Assembly (NCBI GenBank): GCA_027080245.1
Contig: JALWSN010000092.1
Location: 1-8,235 of the forward strand
DNA from: Ignavibacteriales bacterium
GTDB lineage: Bacteria; Bacteroidota; Ignavibacteria; Ignavibacteriales; Melioribacteraceae
Direction of reading: 5' to 3'
Length of the DNA: 8,235 nt
Below the pieces are notes generated by a model. The model did no database searches, was not told where the DNA came from, and saw only the letters and a program-made list of their open reading frames with translations. Below, one piece after another: positions 1-6,188 of the stretch; the stretch's first letter is position 1; the number at the start of each line of letters is the position of its first letter. The position numbers and the translations under genes are program-made.

Positions 1-387
1 GCCGCAGTTCATTCAGGCTGGCGCGGAACTAAAAAAAGAATTTTGCCGAAAACGTTAAATGTTCTGGAAAATGAATTTTCTTGCCGGTCAACGTCGCTAC
101 TGGTTTACATCGGACCTTCGATTTGCCGGAATCATTACGAGGTTAAACAAGACGTTGCAGGACTTTTCCCTACTGAATTTGTAAGAGAAAAAGAAGGCAA
201 GTTTTTTTTGGACGTAGCAGGAGTAAATTATTCTTATTTGCTCGAGGCTGGCGTTCCCCCTAAAAATATTGAACAATCTCAATATTGTACTTACGAAAAC
301 CTTTATTTACACTCTTTCCGAAGGGATGGAGAAAAATCGGGGAGGGGTTTTGCCGTGATTATGATAAAAGGAGGGGAAGCGAAATAA
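1..387 (+). CDS. pgeF: PgeF/YfiH laccase-domain protein (peptidoglycan editing / purine nucleoside phosphorylase family), 3' part only
   Basis: The frame is open from the first base of the window, so the gene begins upstream and only about 128 C-terminal residues are visible. Codons 4-10 (positions 10-30) read HSGWRGT, the family hallmark HAGWRG; its His is one of three Zn ligands in E. coli YfiH. The IGPSI and YEV motifs follow, then FLDV, then a conserved Cys (codon at 286-288), and a C-terminal block with SFRRDG and SGR, matching the family's YRRDGxTGR ending. The other metal-binding His and Cys should lie in the missing N-terminal half. Members are cytoplasmic. They are described either as multi-copper oxidase-like/purine nucleoside phosphorylases or as enzymes that correct peptidoglycan precursors; the sequence does not decide between these. 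An internal TTG at 43 is not the real start, since the HSGWRGT motif lies upstream of it. An 87-nt gap separates it from the next gene. Confidence 0.9.
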   Translation, partial: AAVHSGWRGTKKRILPKTLNVLENEFSCRSTSLLVYIGPSICRNHYEVKQDVAGLFPTEFVREKEGKFFLDVAGVNYSYLLEAGVPPKNIEQSQYCTYENLYLHSFRRDGEKSGRGFAVIMIKGGEAK

Positions 388-462
388 ACGGATGTTTGAT
401 TAAAGCTGAGAATTAAAAGAGTAATTAAAAAGTATTTGGGTCATTGGGAGTAATATCAGGTG

Positions 463-470
463 AAAGGGGA
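463..470 (+). promoter_or_regulatory. Shine-Dalgarno site of the EamA transporter gene
   Basis: AAAGGGGA ends four bases before the ATG at 475, with the GGGG core about 5 nt upstream of the start. It is a purine-rich ribosome binding site and supports this ATG. Confidence 0.55.
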
Positions 471-474
471 TTAA

Positions 475-1386
475 ATGAGCGAATCATTTAAAATTGTCGG
501 AGGCTACATTTTAATTTGTTTGATTTGGGGTTCTACCTGGTTAGCCACGCGAATAGGATTAAACTCGTTTTCCCCTTTGTTTGCGGCGGGTTGGCGCTTC
601 CTACTGGCTTCGCTTTTTATTTACGTCCTGATGAAAATTAAAAAAATTTCATTCCCCAGAGATTCTTTCGCCATTAAGTTTTACTTTATTCTCGGAATCT
701 TTTCTTACGTAATTCCGTTCGGGCTCGATTTTTGGGCGCAGCAATTTATTCCGTCGGGGCTTGCCTCGGTTTTGTTCGGAACGTTCCCTTTTTTTGTAAT
801 CATCTTTTCGAAGATTTTTTTGAAAGACGAACAAGTGGGGCTGGACAAAACAATTGGCGTAATACTTGGATTTTTGGGAACGTATTTAATCTTTGCGGCA
901 AATCTTCATATCAAATTAAATCAATACAAGTGGGGAATGGTTGCCGTTTTATTCAGCGCTATTGTGCAGGGGGGCATTGCTGTTTTCGTTAAGCTTAAAG
1001 GCAAAAGGCTTAACCCGCTTTCAATGAACTTCCTTCCGATGTTAATTGCGGGAATTTTGTTGATCGCGCTCAGCGCTTTGTTCGAAAGCGGCCGCACACA
1101 ATCTTTCGACGGGCAAGCGGTCTTCGCTATTTTGTACCTTGCGTTTTTTGGCAGCGTGGTTACTTTTACCGTTTACTATTGGCTGATGAAAAAAATAAAC
1201 GTTGTAATTCTTTCCCTTACCGCTTTCATTACGCCAATCATAGCTTTAATTTTGGGGTATCTGATTTTAAATGAATTGCTAACCGAGCAGGCAATTATTG
1301 GCAGCGGGTTAGTTTTGGTGGGAATTTTATTTTCTGACATCAGAAGAGTTAAGAAAATTTTTGAGAATAAATTTGTGAAGGTTTAA
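475..1386 (+). CDS. EamA-family (drug/metabolite transporter superfamily) permease
   Basis: This 303-residue protein is almost entirely hydrophobic. I count about ten membrane segments, roughly at residues 8-26, 33-53, 68-86, 93-113, 124-143, 152-171, 183-203, 215-234, 242-262 and 272-289, in the 5+5 arrangement of two EamA repeats. Family marks visible are WGST (18-21) in the first helix, the Arg at 41 in GWRF after helix-2 entry, and the TPIIALILGYLILNE segment (253-267), typical of the second repeat's end. Length and topology match the RhaT/YdcZ/EamA exporters of the inner membrane, which move amino acids, metabolites or drugs; the substrate cannot be predicted. The gene opens the tight cluster: its stop is one base from the folB start. 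The 87-nt upstream gap could hold a promoter, but I see no good match there. Confidence 0.93.
   Translation: MSESFKIVGGYILICLIWGSTWLATRIGLNSFSPLFAAGWRFLLASLFIYVLMKIKKISFPRDSFAIKFYFILGIFSYVIPFGLDFWAQQFIPSGLASVLFGTFPFFVIIFSKIFLKDEQVGLDKTIGVILGFLGTYLIFAANLHIKLNQYKWGMVAVLFSAIVQGGIAVFVKLKGKRLNPLSMNFLPMLIAGILLIALSALFESGRTQSFDGQAVFAILYLAFFGSVVTFTVYYWLMKKINVVILSLTAFITPIIALILGYLILNELLTEQAIIGSGLVLVGILFSDIRRVKKIFENKFVKV
1377..1381 (+). promoter_or_regulatory. Shine-Dalgarno site selecting the GTG start of folB
   Basis: GAAGG, inside the last codons of the transporter gene, lies 6 nt before GTG at 1388. An ATG at 1386-1388 overlaps it but reads only three codons before a stop, so the site supports GTG as the true start. 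Confidence 0.5.
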
Positions 1387-1387
1387 T

Positions 1388-1750
1388 GTGCACGTAATTA
1401 GAATTAAAAACGCTACATTTTACGCTTACCACGGCGCTAAACAGGAAGAACAAAATATCGGTGGAAAGTTCGAGGCGGACATCGATATTCACACCGATTT
1501 TACGGAAGCCGCTGTTAACGACGATTTAAAGAAAACAATCAACTACGAAAAAGTTTACAGATTCATGAACAAATTCGTTAATGAGAGGAAATATTTTTTA
1601 ATCGAAACAATTGCTTACCGGTTGGCAGACGCTTTGCTAAAAGAATTTCCTCAAATTAAAAAAGTTGTTGTTCGAATCAGGAAAAACAGCGTTCCCGTTG
1701 GAGGCGTGCTGGATTACGTTGAAGCTGAGGTGACTAAGGAAAATGAATAA
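1388..1750 (+). CDS. folB: Dihydroneopterin aldolase
   Basis: This 120-residue protein has the usual length of FolB. It converts 7,8-dihydroneopterin to 6-hydroxymethyl-dihydropterin and glycolaldehyde in the cytosolic folate pathway, normally as a homo-octamer. Residues that correspond, by my recollection of the S. aureus enzyme, to its active site are all present with an offset of one: Glu21 (after YHG at 14-16), Tyr53 in TINY, Glu73 in LIE and Lys99 in VRIRK. One small deviation is Asn rather than Pro after that Lys (KNSVP instead of the common KPxxP). The start is GTG with GAAGG upstream. The gene sits one base after the transporter stop and overlaps the folK start by 8 nt, so the two folate genes are probably translationally coupled and make successive enzymes. 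Confidence 0.94.
   Translation: MHVIRIKNATFYAYHGAKQEEQNIGGKFEADIDIHTDFTEAAVNDDLKKTINYEKVYRFMNKFVNERKYFLIETIAYRLADALLKEFPQIKKVVVRIRKNSVPVGGVLDYVEAEVTKENE
1727..1732 (+). promoter_or_regulatory. Shine-Dalgarno site of folK inside folB
   Basis: GAGGTG ends 10 nt before the folK ATG at 1743. A second purine run, AAGGA at 1736-1740, is too close to act on this start. The site lies in the folB coding region, as expected for overlapping genes. Confidence 0.45.
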
Positions 1751-2252
1751 ACACAGGGCTTTCGTGGCATTGGGTTCGAACAAAGGCAATAAAATCAAGT
1801 ATTTGAAGAAAGCATTAAAATTAATTGACGAACACCCCGAAATTTCCCTTGTGAAACATTCCTATGTTTACGAAACGGAACCTTTCGGTTACAAGGAACA
1901 GGAAAATTTTTTGAACATGGTTGCGGAAATCTCAACAAAATTAGAGCCTTTAGGACTTCTCCGCGCGTTAAAAGAAATCGAAAAACAACTTGGCAGAAAG
2001 CCTTCGTTTAAGTGGGGCCCGCGGGAAATTGACTTGGACATCTTGCTGCTCGATGAAATTTCCATTCAATCAAACGAGCTGACAGTTCCTCATCCTTATT
2101 TGCTTGAACGCGATTTTTTTTTGAAGCCCTTGTTAGAGTTAGACAATGAACTAATTTTCCCTGTTTCTAAAAAAAAGCTGAAAGATTATTTGAATTTGAT
2201 TGAAACAAATCATATAATAAATAAATTTAATATTAATTCTTTTCCGAGGTAA
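1743..2252 (+). CDS. folK: 6-hydroxymethyl-7,8-dihydropterin pyrophosphokinase (HPPK)
   Basis: This 169-residue protein transfers pyrophosphate from ATP to the FolB product, giving the substrate for dihydropteroate synthase. Family blocks appear in order: ALGSN (9-13), YETEPFG (43-49), FLN (56-58), LGRKPSFKWGPREIDLDIL (83-101) and LTVPHP...ER (113-123). Asp97 and Asp99 in the EIDLDIL block match the pair that binds the two Mg ions, and His117 in VPHP matches the ATP-site His of the E. coli enzyme. Length is normal and no key residue is missing. The last 25 or so residues are rich in Asn and Ile and look like a loose tail. It overlaps folB by 8 nt, and the deoxynucleoside kinase follows after 4 nt. 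Confidence 0.97.
   Translation: MNKHRAFVALGSNKGNKIKYLKKALKLIDEHPEISLVKHSYVYETEPFGYKEQENFLNMVAEISTKLEPLGLLRALKEIEKQLGRKPSFKWGPREIDLDILLLDEISIQSNELTVPHPYLLERDFFLKPLLELDNELIFPVSKKKLKDYLNLIETNHIINKFNINSFPR
2246..2249 (+). promoter_or_regulatory. Shine-Dalgarno site selecting the TTG start of the deoxynucleoside kinase
   Basis: GAGG lies 7 nt before TTG at 2257. No ATG or GTG is available between the folK stop and the P-loop codons, so this site supports the TTG start. Confidence 0.5.
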
Positions 2253-2256
2253 AAAA

Positions 2257-2901
2257 TTGTCCGAAGTTAGTTTTATTGCAATTGAAGGAGTGATTGGAGC
2301 GGGTAAGACTTCTCTTGCTAAAAGACTTGCGGAGAAATTGAATTCAAGATTGATTCTGGAAGAGTTTGAAGAAAATCCTTTTTTGGAAAAATTTTATGCC
2401 GACCGTAAAAGGTACGCTTTTCAAACTCAAATGTTTTTCCTTGTCAATAGGTACAAACAACAACAAACGCTTAAGCAGGAGGATTTGTTCAGCAAATATA
2501 TTGTGTCGGATTACATGTTCGACAAGGACAGAATTTTTGCTTATTTGAATTTAAGCGGCGAGGAGCTGAAACTTTACGAAAGCATTTTCCCAATGCTGAA
2601 AAGGGATTTGCGGAAATACGATTTGGTGGTGTATTTACAGTCGACCGTGGACAGACTAATGTACAACATTAAAAAGCGTGGGAGAAAATTTGAAAGAAAT
2701 ATTACCCGCGGTTACATCGAAGAACTTTACGAAGCGTACAACGATTTTTTCTTTAAGTACAACGACACGCCTTTGTTAATTGTAAACACCTCGGAAATAG
2801 ATTTCGTCAATAACGACAGTCATTTCGAGGAACTCTACCGCCAGATATTCCGTAACGACAGGGGTTTCATTGAGTACTTTAATCCGAATCCGGGAGTCTA
2901 A
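2257..2901 (+). CDS. Deoxynucleoside kinase (deoxyadenosine/deoxyguanosine kinase family)
   Basis: This 214-residue P-loop kinase phosphorylates deoxynucleosides to 5'-monophosphates in the salvage pathway. The P-loop GVIGAGKT is at residues 11-18, close to the N-terminus as usual. Other marks of the bacterial dGK/dAK branch are EENPFLEKFY (38-47), the FQTQMFFL block (55-62) that helps form the base pocket, SDYMFDKDRIFA (84-95) with the DR pair, and an Arg-rich LID, KKRGRKFERN (139-148). The specific base preferred cannot be read from sequence alone. The TTG start has GAGG seven bases upstream and leaves only 10 residues before the P-loop, normal for the family. It follows folK after 4 nt. 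A folK-kinase neighbourhood is something I recall from Bacteroidota and relatives, which supports the lineage guess. The small membrane protein gene begins right after its stop. Confidence 0.93.
   Translation: MSEVSFIAIEGVIGAGKTSLAKRLAEKLNSRLILEEFEENPFLEKFYADRKRYAFQTQMFFLVNRYKQQQTLKQEDLFSKYIVSDYMFDKDRIFAYLNLSGEELKLYESIFPMLKRDLRKYDLVVYLQSTVDRLMYNIKKRGRKFERNITRGYIEELYEAYNDFFFKYNDTPLLIVNTSEIDFVNNDSHFEELYRQIFRNDRGFIEYFNPNPGV
2892..2896 (+). promoter_or_regulatory. Shine-Dalgarno site selecting a TTG start for the small membrane protein
   Basis: GGGAG within the last codons of the kinase lies 6 nt before the TTG at 2903. A second in-frame TTG at 2870 has a GGGG five bases upstream, so the start is not settled, but 2903 has the better site and avoids a 32-nt overlap. 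Confidence 0.4.
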
Positions 2902-2902
2902 A

Positions 2903-3112
2903 TTGTTTAAGTTAATTTTTTACATCTTGATTTTTTATTTTGCATTTAAGGTTTACAAATATTTTAAGCGGGTTTTCTTTACCCCGGCAAGCAAAACAAC
3001 GTCCGGCATGCGCGGGACAAAAGGGAGAAGCATTCAAATTAACAAAGAAGATATTATTGAAGCCGAGTTCGAGGACATCGAAGACACAAAGCAAAAAGAG
3101 AACAAAGAATAA
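2903..3112 (+). CDS. Small single-pass membrane protein with acidic C-terminus (DUF4834-like, tentative)
   Basis: From TTG at 2903 the product is 69 residues (80 if TTG at 2870 is used). Residues 3-18 form a hydrophobic, aromatic-rich helix (LIFYILIFYFAFKVY), followed by a basic stretch YKYFKR, so the helix should be inserted with the C-terminus in the cytoplasm by the positive-inside rule. A polar linker rich in Thr, Gly and Arg (residues 28-43) leads to an acidic segment KEDIIEAEFEDIED (48-61) and a Lys/Glu tail. This layout resembles small DUF4834-type proteins that I recall from Bacteroidota, but I cannot confirm the family. Tight packing (1 nt after the kinase, 2 nt before the glycosyltransferase) and an open frame with a sensible topology argue that it is real. 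The function is unknown. Confidence 0.65.
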   Translation: MFKLIFYILIFYFAFKVYKYFKRVFFTPASKTTSGMRGTKGRSIQINKEDIIEAEFEDIEDTKQKENKE

Positions 3113-3114
3113 GA

Positions 3115-4227
3115 ATGGCAAAACAGACTTTCTTTTCTCGCCAAATTTCTAAAATAATAAAAAAGTTTTTGTCCGTTGAACAAGTTAAAAGCTTAGACGT
3201 CGGAAAACCCCGTAAAATAATAGTAATCCGGCAGCACAATCAGTTTGGGGATTTGCTGGCAAGCGTTTCCTTGTTCCGCGCCATTAAAGAAACTTTTCCC
3301 GAAGCTCGTTTAACGGTTGTGGTAAGTCCGGATAATTACTACGCTATTACCAAAAATAAATACATCGACGAGTATTTTATCTTCAACAAGAAAAAATTAC
3401 CAAATCCTTTTTACCTGATTAAAACAATCCGTTTGTTGAGAAGAAAATACGACCTTGCGATTATGCCCGCCACCGTTGCTATTTCTTACACGAGTTCGCT
3501 CTTAACACGAATTTCAAAGGCTAAAGTGAGGATAGGTCCTTCTTCTCTGGACGGCGCAAAGAATGATTTCGATTATTTCTTCGACAGGCGCGTGGAATTA
3601 AATTGGAAGAAGCATCCCGATTCTCACGTTAGCGATTTCGGTTTGGAAATTGTAAGACCCTTTGGAATTAACACAAAAGATTACTCCTCCCACATTGAAT
3701 TTGGCGAGGAGGAGTTTAGTCAAGTAAAACAGTACTTCGAAGAACACGGCATCGACGAAAGCGCTGTGATTATTGGCGTTCACCCCGGCGCGGGTAAACC
3801 AAGGAACAGGTGGTCGCTTTTAAAATTCGCCAAGTTAATCGAAGAACTTTACAAAGAATATACTCCTGAGTTTATTGTTACTGGTAGTAAGAGCGACGCC
3901 AACGAAATTAAGTTTTTGAAAGAAAACGCGAACGCCCCGCTTAATTTTTTTATTGACAGGGAAATACCTACGCTTGCCGCATTAATTTCCAAATGCGATT
4001 TGTTCATTACTAACGATACCGGAGTAATGCACGTGGCGGGCGCGACGGACGTTCCGCAGATTTCAATTTTCGGTCCCACAAATCCATTCAACTGGGCGCC
4101 AATTGGATTGAACAAATATTTCATTAGAAAATCCGATTTGATTGACGATGTAACGGTCGATGATGTTCTGAAATTAAGTAAACTCCTTTTGAAAACTAAC
4201 AAAAAATTAACGCATGAGAAAATTTAA
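3115..4227 (+). CDS. Glycosyltransferase family 9 (ADP-heptose:LPS heptosyltransferase-like)
   Basis: This 370-residue protein has the two-lobed GT-B layout of GT9. The N-terminal lobe carries IRQHNQFGDLL (38-48), the family's acceptor-side Gly-Asp motif, followed by a long helix and beta pattern. The C-terminal, nucleotide-sugar lobe carries GVHPGAG (221-227), then FITNDTGVMHVAGA (297-310), then IFGPTNPFNWAP (318-329). These are the signature blocks of heptosyltransferases such as WaaC, WaaF and WaaQ. The protein acts at the cytoplasmic face of the inner membrane on LPS core or another surface glycan. Which sugar and acceptor it uses cannot be told, so no symbol is given. An N-terminal extension of about 30 basic residues before the first beta strand is slightly longer than usual. 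The start is 2 nt after the previous stop with no clear Shine-Dalgarno site, so translational coupling is likely. The 3' end overlaps the next gene by 14 nt. Confidence 0.94.
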   Translation: MAKQTFFSRQISKIIKKFLSVEQVKSLDVGKPRKIIVIRQHNQFGDLLASVSLFRAIKETFPEARLTVVVSPDNYYAITKNKYIDEYFIFNKKKLPNPFYLIKTIRLLRRKYDLAIMPATVAISYTSSLLTRISKAKVRIGPSSLDGAKNDFDYFFDRRVELNWKKHPDSHVSDFGLEIVRPFGINTKDYSSHIEFGEEEFSQVKQYFEEHGIDESAVIIGVHPGAGKPRNRWSLLKFAKLIEELYKEYTPEFIVTGSKSDANEIKFLKENANAPLNFFIDREIPTLAALISKCDLFITNDTGVMHVAGATDVPQISIFGPTNPFNWAPIGLNKYFIRKSDLIDDVTVDDVLKLSKLLLKTNKKLTHEKI

Positions 4228-5779
4228 CCTTGCAACAATAGACATTGGCACTAACTCCTTTCATTTAATTGTGGTTGAAGTTTCCGCCGGCGGCAATTTC
4301 AAAATAATTGACAGGGTAAGAGAAGTAATCCGGATGAACGAGGGAATGTCTGGCGACATTAAATTCCTTAGCGCTTCGGCAATCAAAAGAGGAACGGAAA
4401 CTCTCAAAAGATTTAAAAAAATTGCCGATTCCTACAACGCAGAAATTAAAGCTGTGGCTACAAGTGCGGTTCGCGAAGCGCTTAACAGGAACGAGTTCAT
4501 CGAACGGGTTTACGAGGAAACAGGAATTGAAATTGAAGTAATTAGCGGAGAAGAAGAAGCGCGGCTTATTTACAATGGAATACTGAGAGCTTTGCCGGTA
4601 GTGAAAAATAAAATTTTGTCCGTGGATATTGGCGGCGGAAGTACGGAATTTTCAATAGGCCAAAACGGGGAACTGATTTACGCGGTTAGCATTAAGCTTG
4701 GCGCCGTGAGGCTAACTAACATGTTCTTTCCCGATTTCAAACTGACTAAAGAACAAATTCAGAATTGCAGAAGCTGGGTCCGGGGAACGCTCTTCCCAAT
4801 AACGCAAAAGCTTAAAAATATTGGATTCGAAATGGCGGTTGGAACTTCGGGCACAATTTTAACTGCCGCGGCGCTTACAATTTCCAAAAAGAAAAAAGAA
4901 GATTTCTCGCCGCAGTTTTTGAACAATTATTCTTTTAATTACCAACAACTGGAAAAGGTCGAAAATAAAACGCTTTCGAAGACCTCACTCGCCGAAAGGC
5001 TTAATATTAAAGGGCTCGACGCAAAGCGGGCTGAAATTTTTCCGGCGGGGTTGATTATCCTCTCGGAAGTTTTTTATCTGTTAAATCTACAAGAGATGAC
5101 CGTCTCAAATTTTGCTTTGCGGGAAGGCGCCCTTTTCGATTACCTGCAAAAGAAAGGAATTTTAAAAGACTCGGTGAGTTTGTTTGTTCGCAAAAACAGT
5201 ATTAACGCTTTAATGAAAAGTCACGCTTACGATAGGAAACATTGTAAACACGTCTCCAAATTAGCAAAAAATTTGTTCCGTCAAACTAAGCGGTTGCACG
5301 GCTTAAGCTCAAGATACGAGGAGTATTTGAAAGCCGCCGCCAAGCTGCACGACATTGGTTACGCTATCTCTCACCATCAGCACCACAGGCATTCGCTTTA
5401 CATTATTAAAAACCACGGCTTGTTGGGCTTTTCTGAAAACGAAGTGCAGATAATTGCCAATGTGGCGCGTTACCATCGTAAAAGTCACCCAAAGGAAACT
5501 CACTCGGATTTTGCGCAACTTTCCAACCGGGACAAAGAAATTGTGCGCAAACTTTCCGCAATTTTGCGTCTTGCGGATTCGCTTGACAGAACGCATCAAA
5601 AATTGGTGAAAAAATTGGAAGTGGAGGATAACAATTCTTCGCTGGTACTCGTTTGTTACTATTTGGGCGAGAGACCGGAAATTGAGTTGTGGAACGCCGA
5701 ACGGAGAAAGTCGCTGTTCGAACAAGTCTTCGGGCTGCCTGTTGAAATAAAAGCCGAGCCGCTGCAGAACGGAAAATAG
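4214..5779 (+). CDS. Ppx/GppA exopolyphosphatase / pppGpp phosphatase with C-terminal HD domain
   Basis: This 521-residue enzyme removes terminal phosphates from polyphosphate and/or converts pppGpp to ppGpp. The N-terminal ASKHA-fold half shows DIGTNSFHL (10-18, phosphate-1 loop), SGEEEARLIY (111-120, catalytic Glu region), SVDIGGGSTEF (136-146, phosphate-2 loop) and VGTSGT (209-214). REG at 303-305 closes this half. The second half is an HD-like domain: His346, His379-Asp380, a His-rich stretch at 387-393, His401, His421 and Asp455, matching the helical domain III of E. coli Ppx. Total length is close to that of E. coli Ppx/GppA rather than to short 300-residue versions. Which activity dominates cannot be decided, so no symbol is given. 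The start ATG lies 14 nt inside the GT9 gene with no clear ribosome binding site. It is the last gene of the cluster and is followed by the long gap. Confidence 0.94.
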   Translation: MRKFNLATIDIGTNSFHLIVVEVSAGGNFKIIDRVREVIRMNEGMSGDIKFLSASAIKRGTETLKRFKKIADSYNAEIKAVATSAVREALNRNEFIERVYEETGIEIEVISGEEEARLIYNGILRALPVVKNKILSVDIGGGSTEFSIGQNGELIYAVSIKLGAVRLTNMFFPDFKLTKEQIQNCRSWVRGTLFPITQKLKNIGFEMAVGTSGTILTAAALTISKKKKEDFSPQFLNNYSFNYQQLEKVENKTLSKTSLAERLNIKGLDAKRAEIFPAGLIILSEVFYLLNLQEMTVSNFALREGALFDYLQKKGILKDSVSLFVRKNSINALMKSHAYDRKHCKHVSKLAKNLFRQTKRLHGLSSRYEEYLKAAAKLHDIGYAISHHQHHRHSLYIIKNHGLLGFSENEVQIIANVARYHRKSHPKETHSDFAQLSNRDKEIVRKLSAILRLADSLDRTHQKLVKKLEVEDNNSSLVLVCYYLGERPEIELWNAERRKSLFEQVFGLPVEIKAEPLQNGK

Positions 5780-5845
5780 TGCTGATTGCAAATTTTGTAA
5801 TTTTAAATACGGTTCCCTAAGCGCATTTTGGTAAGAATGCATTGT

Positions 5846-5867
5846 TGCTTGAATGGATGCTTGAATG
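5846..5867 (+). repeat. Two tandem copies of a 10-bp unit (12-bp period)
   Basis: TGCTTGAATG occurs at 5846-5855 and again at 5858-5867, each followed by GA or AT. It lies about 70 bases after the end of the ppx-like gene. Its function is unknown, and it may be a chance slippage product. Confidence 0.6.
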
Positions 5868-5910
5868 ATTGGGGGCATTAAATGGAAAACAGGGAAAATG
5901 ATATTTTAAT

Positions 5911-5944
5911 TTTGATTAAATCTAATAAATCAAACCTTATTTTT
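5911..5944 (+). terminator. Weak candidate intrinsic terminator after the seven-gene cluster
   Basis: TTTGATT (5911-5917) and AATCAAA (5928-5934) are exact reverse complements separated by 10 nt, and five T (5940-5944) follow after CCTTA. The stem is almost all A-T and the T-run is short and offset, so the energy is poor. An outer pairing TTGGGG (5869-5874) with CCCCAA (5949-5954) could enclose it. No better terminator is visible downstream of the ppx-like gene. Confidence 0.25.
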
Positions 5945-5996
5945 GAATCCCCAACCTTAATAACCAAATGAACCCGGCGCCTAAAAACCTTATTAG

Positions 5997-6014
5997 CTTA
6001 TTTTTAAAAGTAAG
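5997..6014. repeat. Near-perfect AT-rich palindrome
   Basis: CTTATTTTT (5997-6005) and AAAAGTAAG (6006-6014) pair over 9 positions with one mismatch, a G-U wobble as RNA. The centre has no spacer, so a hairpin would lose the innermost pairs. It could be a protein-binding palindrome or chance in AT-rich DNA. Confidence 0.4.
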
Positions 6015-6072
6015 GGAGTAATCAGCACGCTGCTAAATGAAAAAAACACTGCTTAACAATTCTGCCACTCTT

Positions 6073-6114
6073 AATGACGCCTTAGTGAGCCTTTCGCGAA
6101 CTAAGGCAAATGAC
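6073..6114. repeat. 8-bp inverted repeat flanked by 6-bp direct repeats
   Basis: GCCTTAGT at 6079-6086 and ACTAAGGC at 6100-6107 are exact reverse complements with a 13-nt spacer that contributes most of an internal TTCGCGAA palindrome (6093-6100). AATGAC lies immediately before the left arm (6073-6078) and again, one base after the right arm, at 6109-6114. The arrangement looks like a tiny mobile-element scar or a REP-like hairpin. No T-run follows, so it is not a usual terminator. Confidence 0.55.
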
Positions 6115-6176
6115 AATAAATTTCTGAATTCTCAAAAATGCTTAACTGTAACTACTCCTTAACAAGTCACAGCAAT

Positions 6177-6188
6177 AAAATGCATTTT
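6177..6188. repeat. Perfect 12-bp palindrome
   Basis: AAAATGCATTTT is self-complementary across all 12 bases. It could be an operator-like site, but it lies about 200 bases from the asnS start. The right part, GCATTTTGG at 6182-6190, recurs at 5823-5831. Confidence 0.45.

Noticed and set aside
388..474. Promoter or terminator between the pgeF-like gene and the transporter gene
   Set aside because: No exact TAnnTTTG element and no stem followed by a T-run; only the ribosome binding site is supported.
1386..1397. ATG at 1386 as the folB start
   Set aside because: It reads three codons and stops; GTG at 1388 opens the correct FolB frame and has a better-spaced ribosome binding site.
2870..2902. 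TTG at 2870 as the start of the small membrane protein
   Set aside because: It is possible, but it would overlap the kinase by 32 nt and add a charged stretch ahead of the membrane helix. TTG at 2903 with GGGAG is preferred, not proven.
5309..5878. 189-codon reading frame on the minus strand
   Set aside because: It lies mostly antisense to the ppx-like gene, whose motifs are clear, and its product shows no family pattern. It is a shadow frame.
5882..5971. Forward reading frame of 29 codons after a GGGGG run
   Set aside because: The G-run is 6 nt upstream and could mimic a ribosome binding site, but the product has no recognisable feature and covers the AT-rich hairpin; support is too thin.
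6037..6162. Forward reading frame of 41 codons beginning MKK in the long intergenic region
   Set aside because: No ribosome binding site at a useful distance (AAGGGAG is 18 nt upstream), no hydrophobic or known motif, and it overlaps the inverted repeat. An open run this long is plausible by chance.
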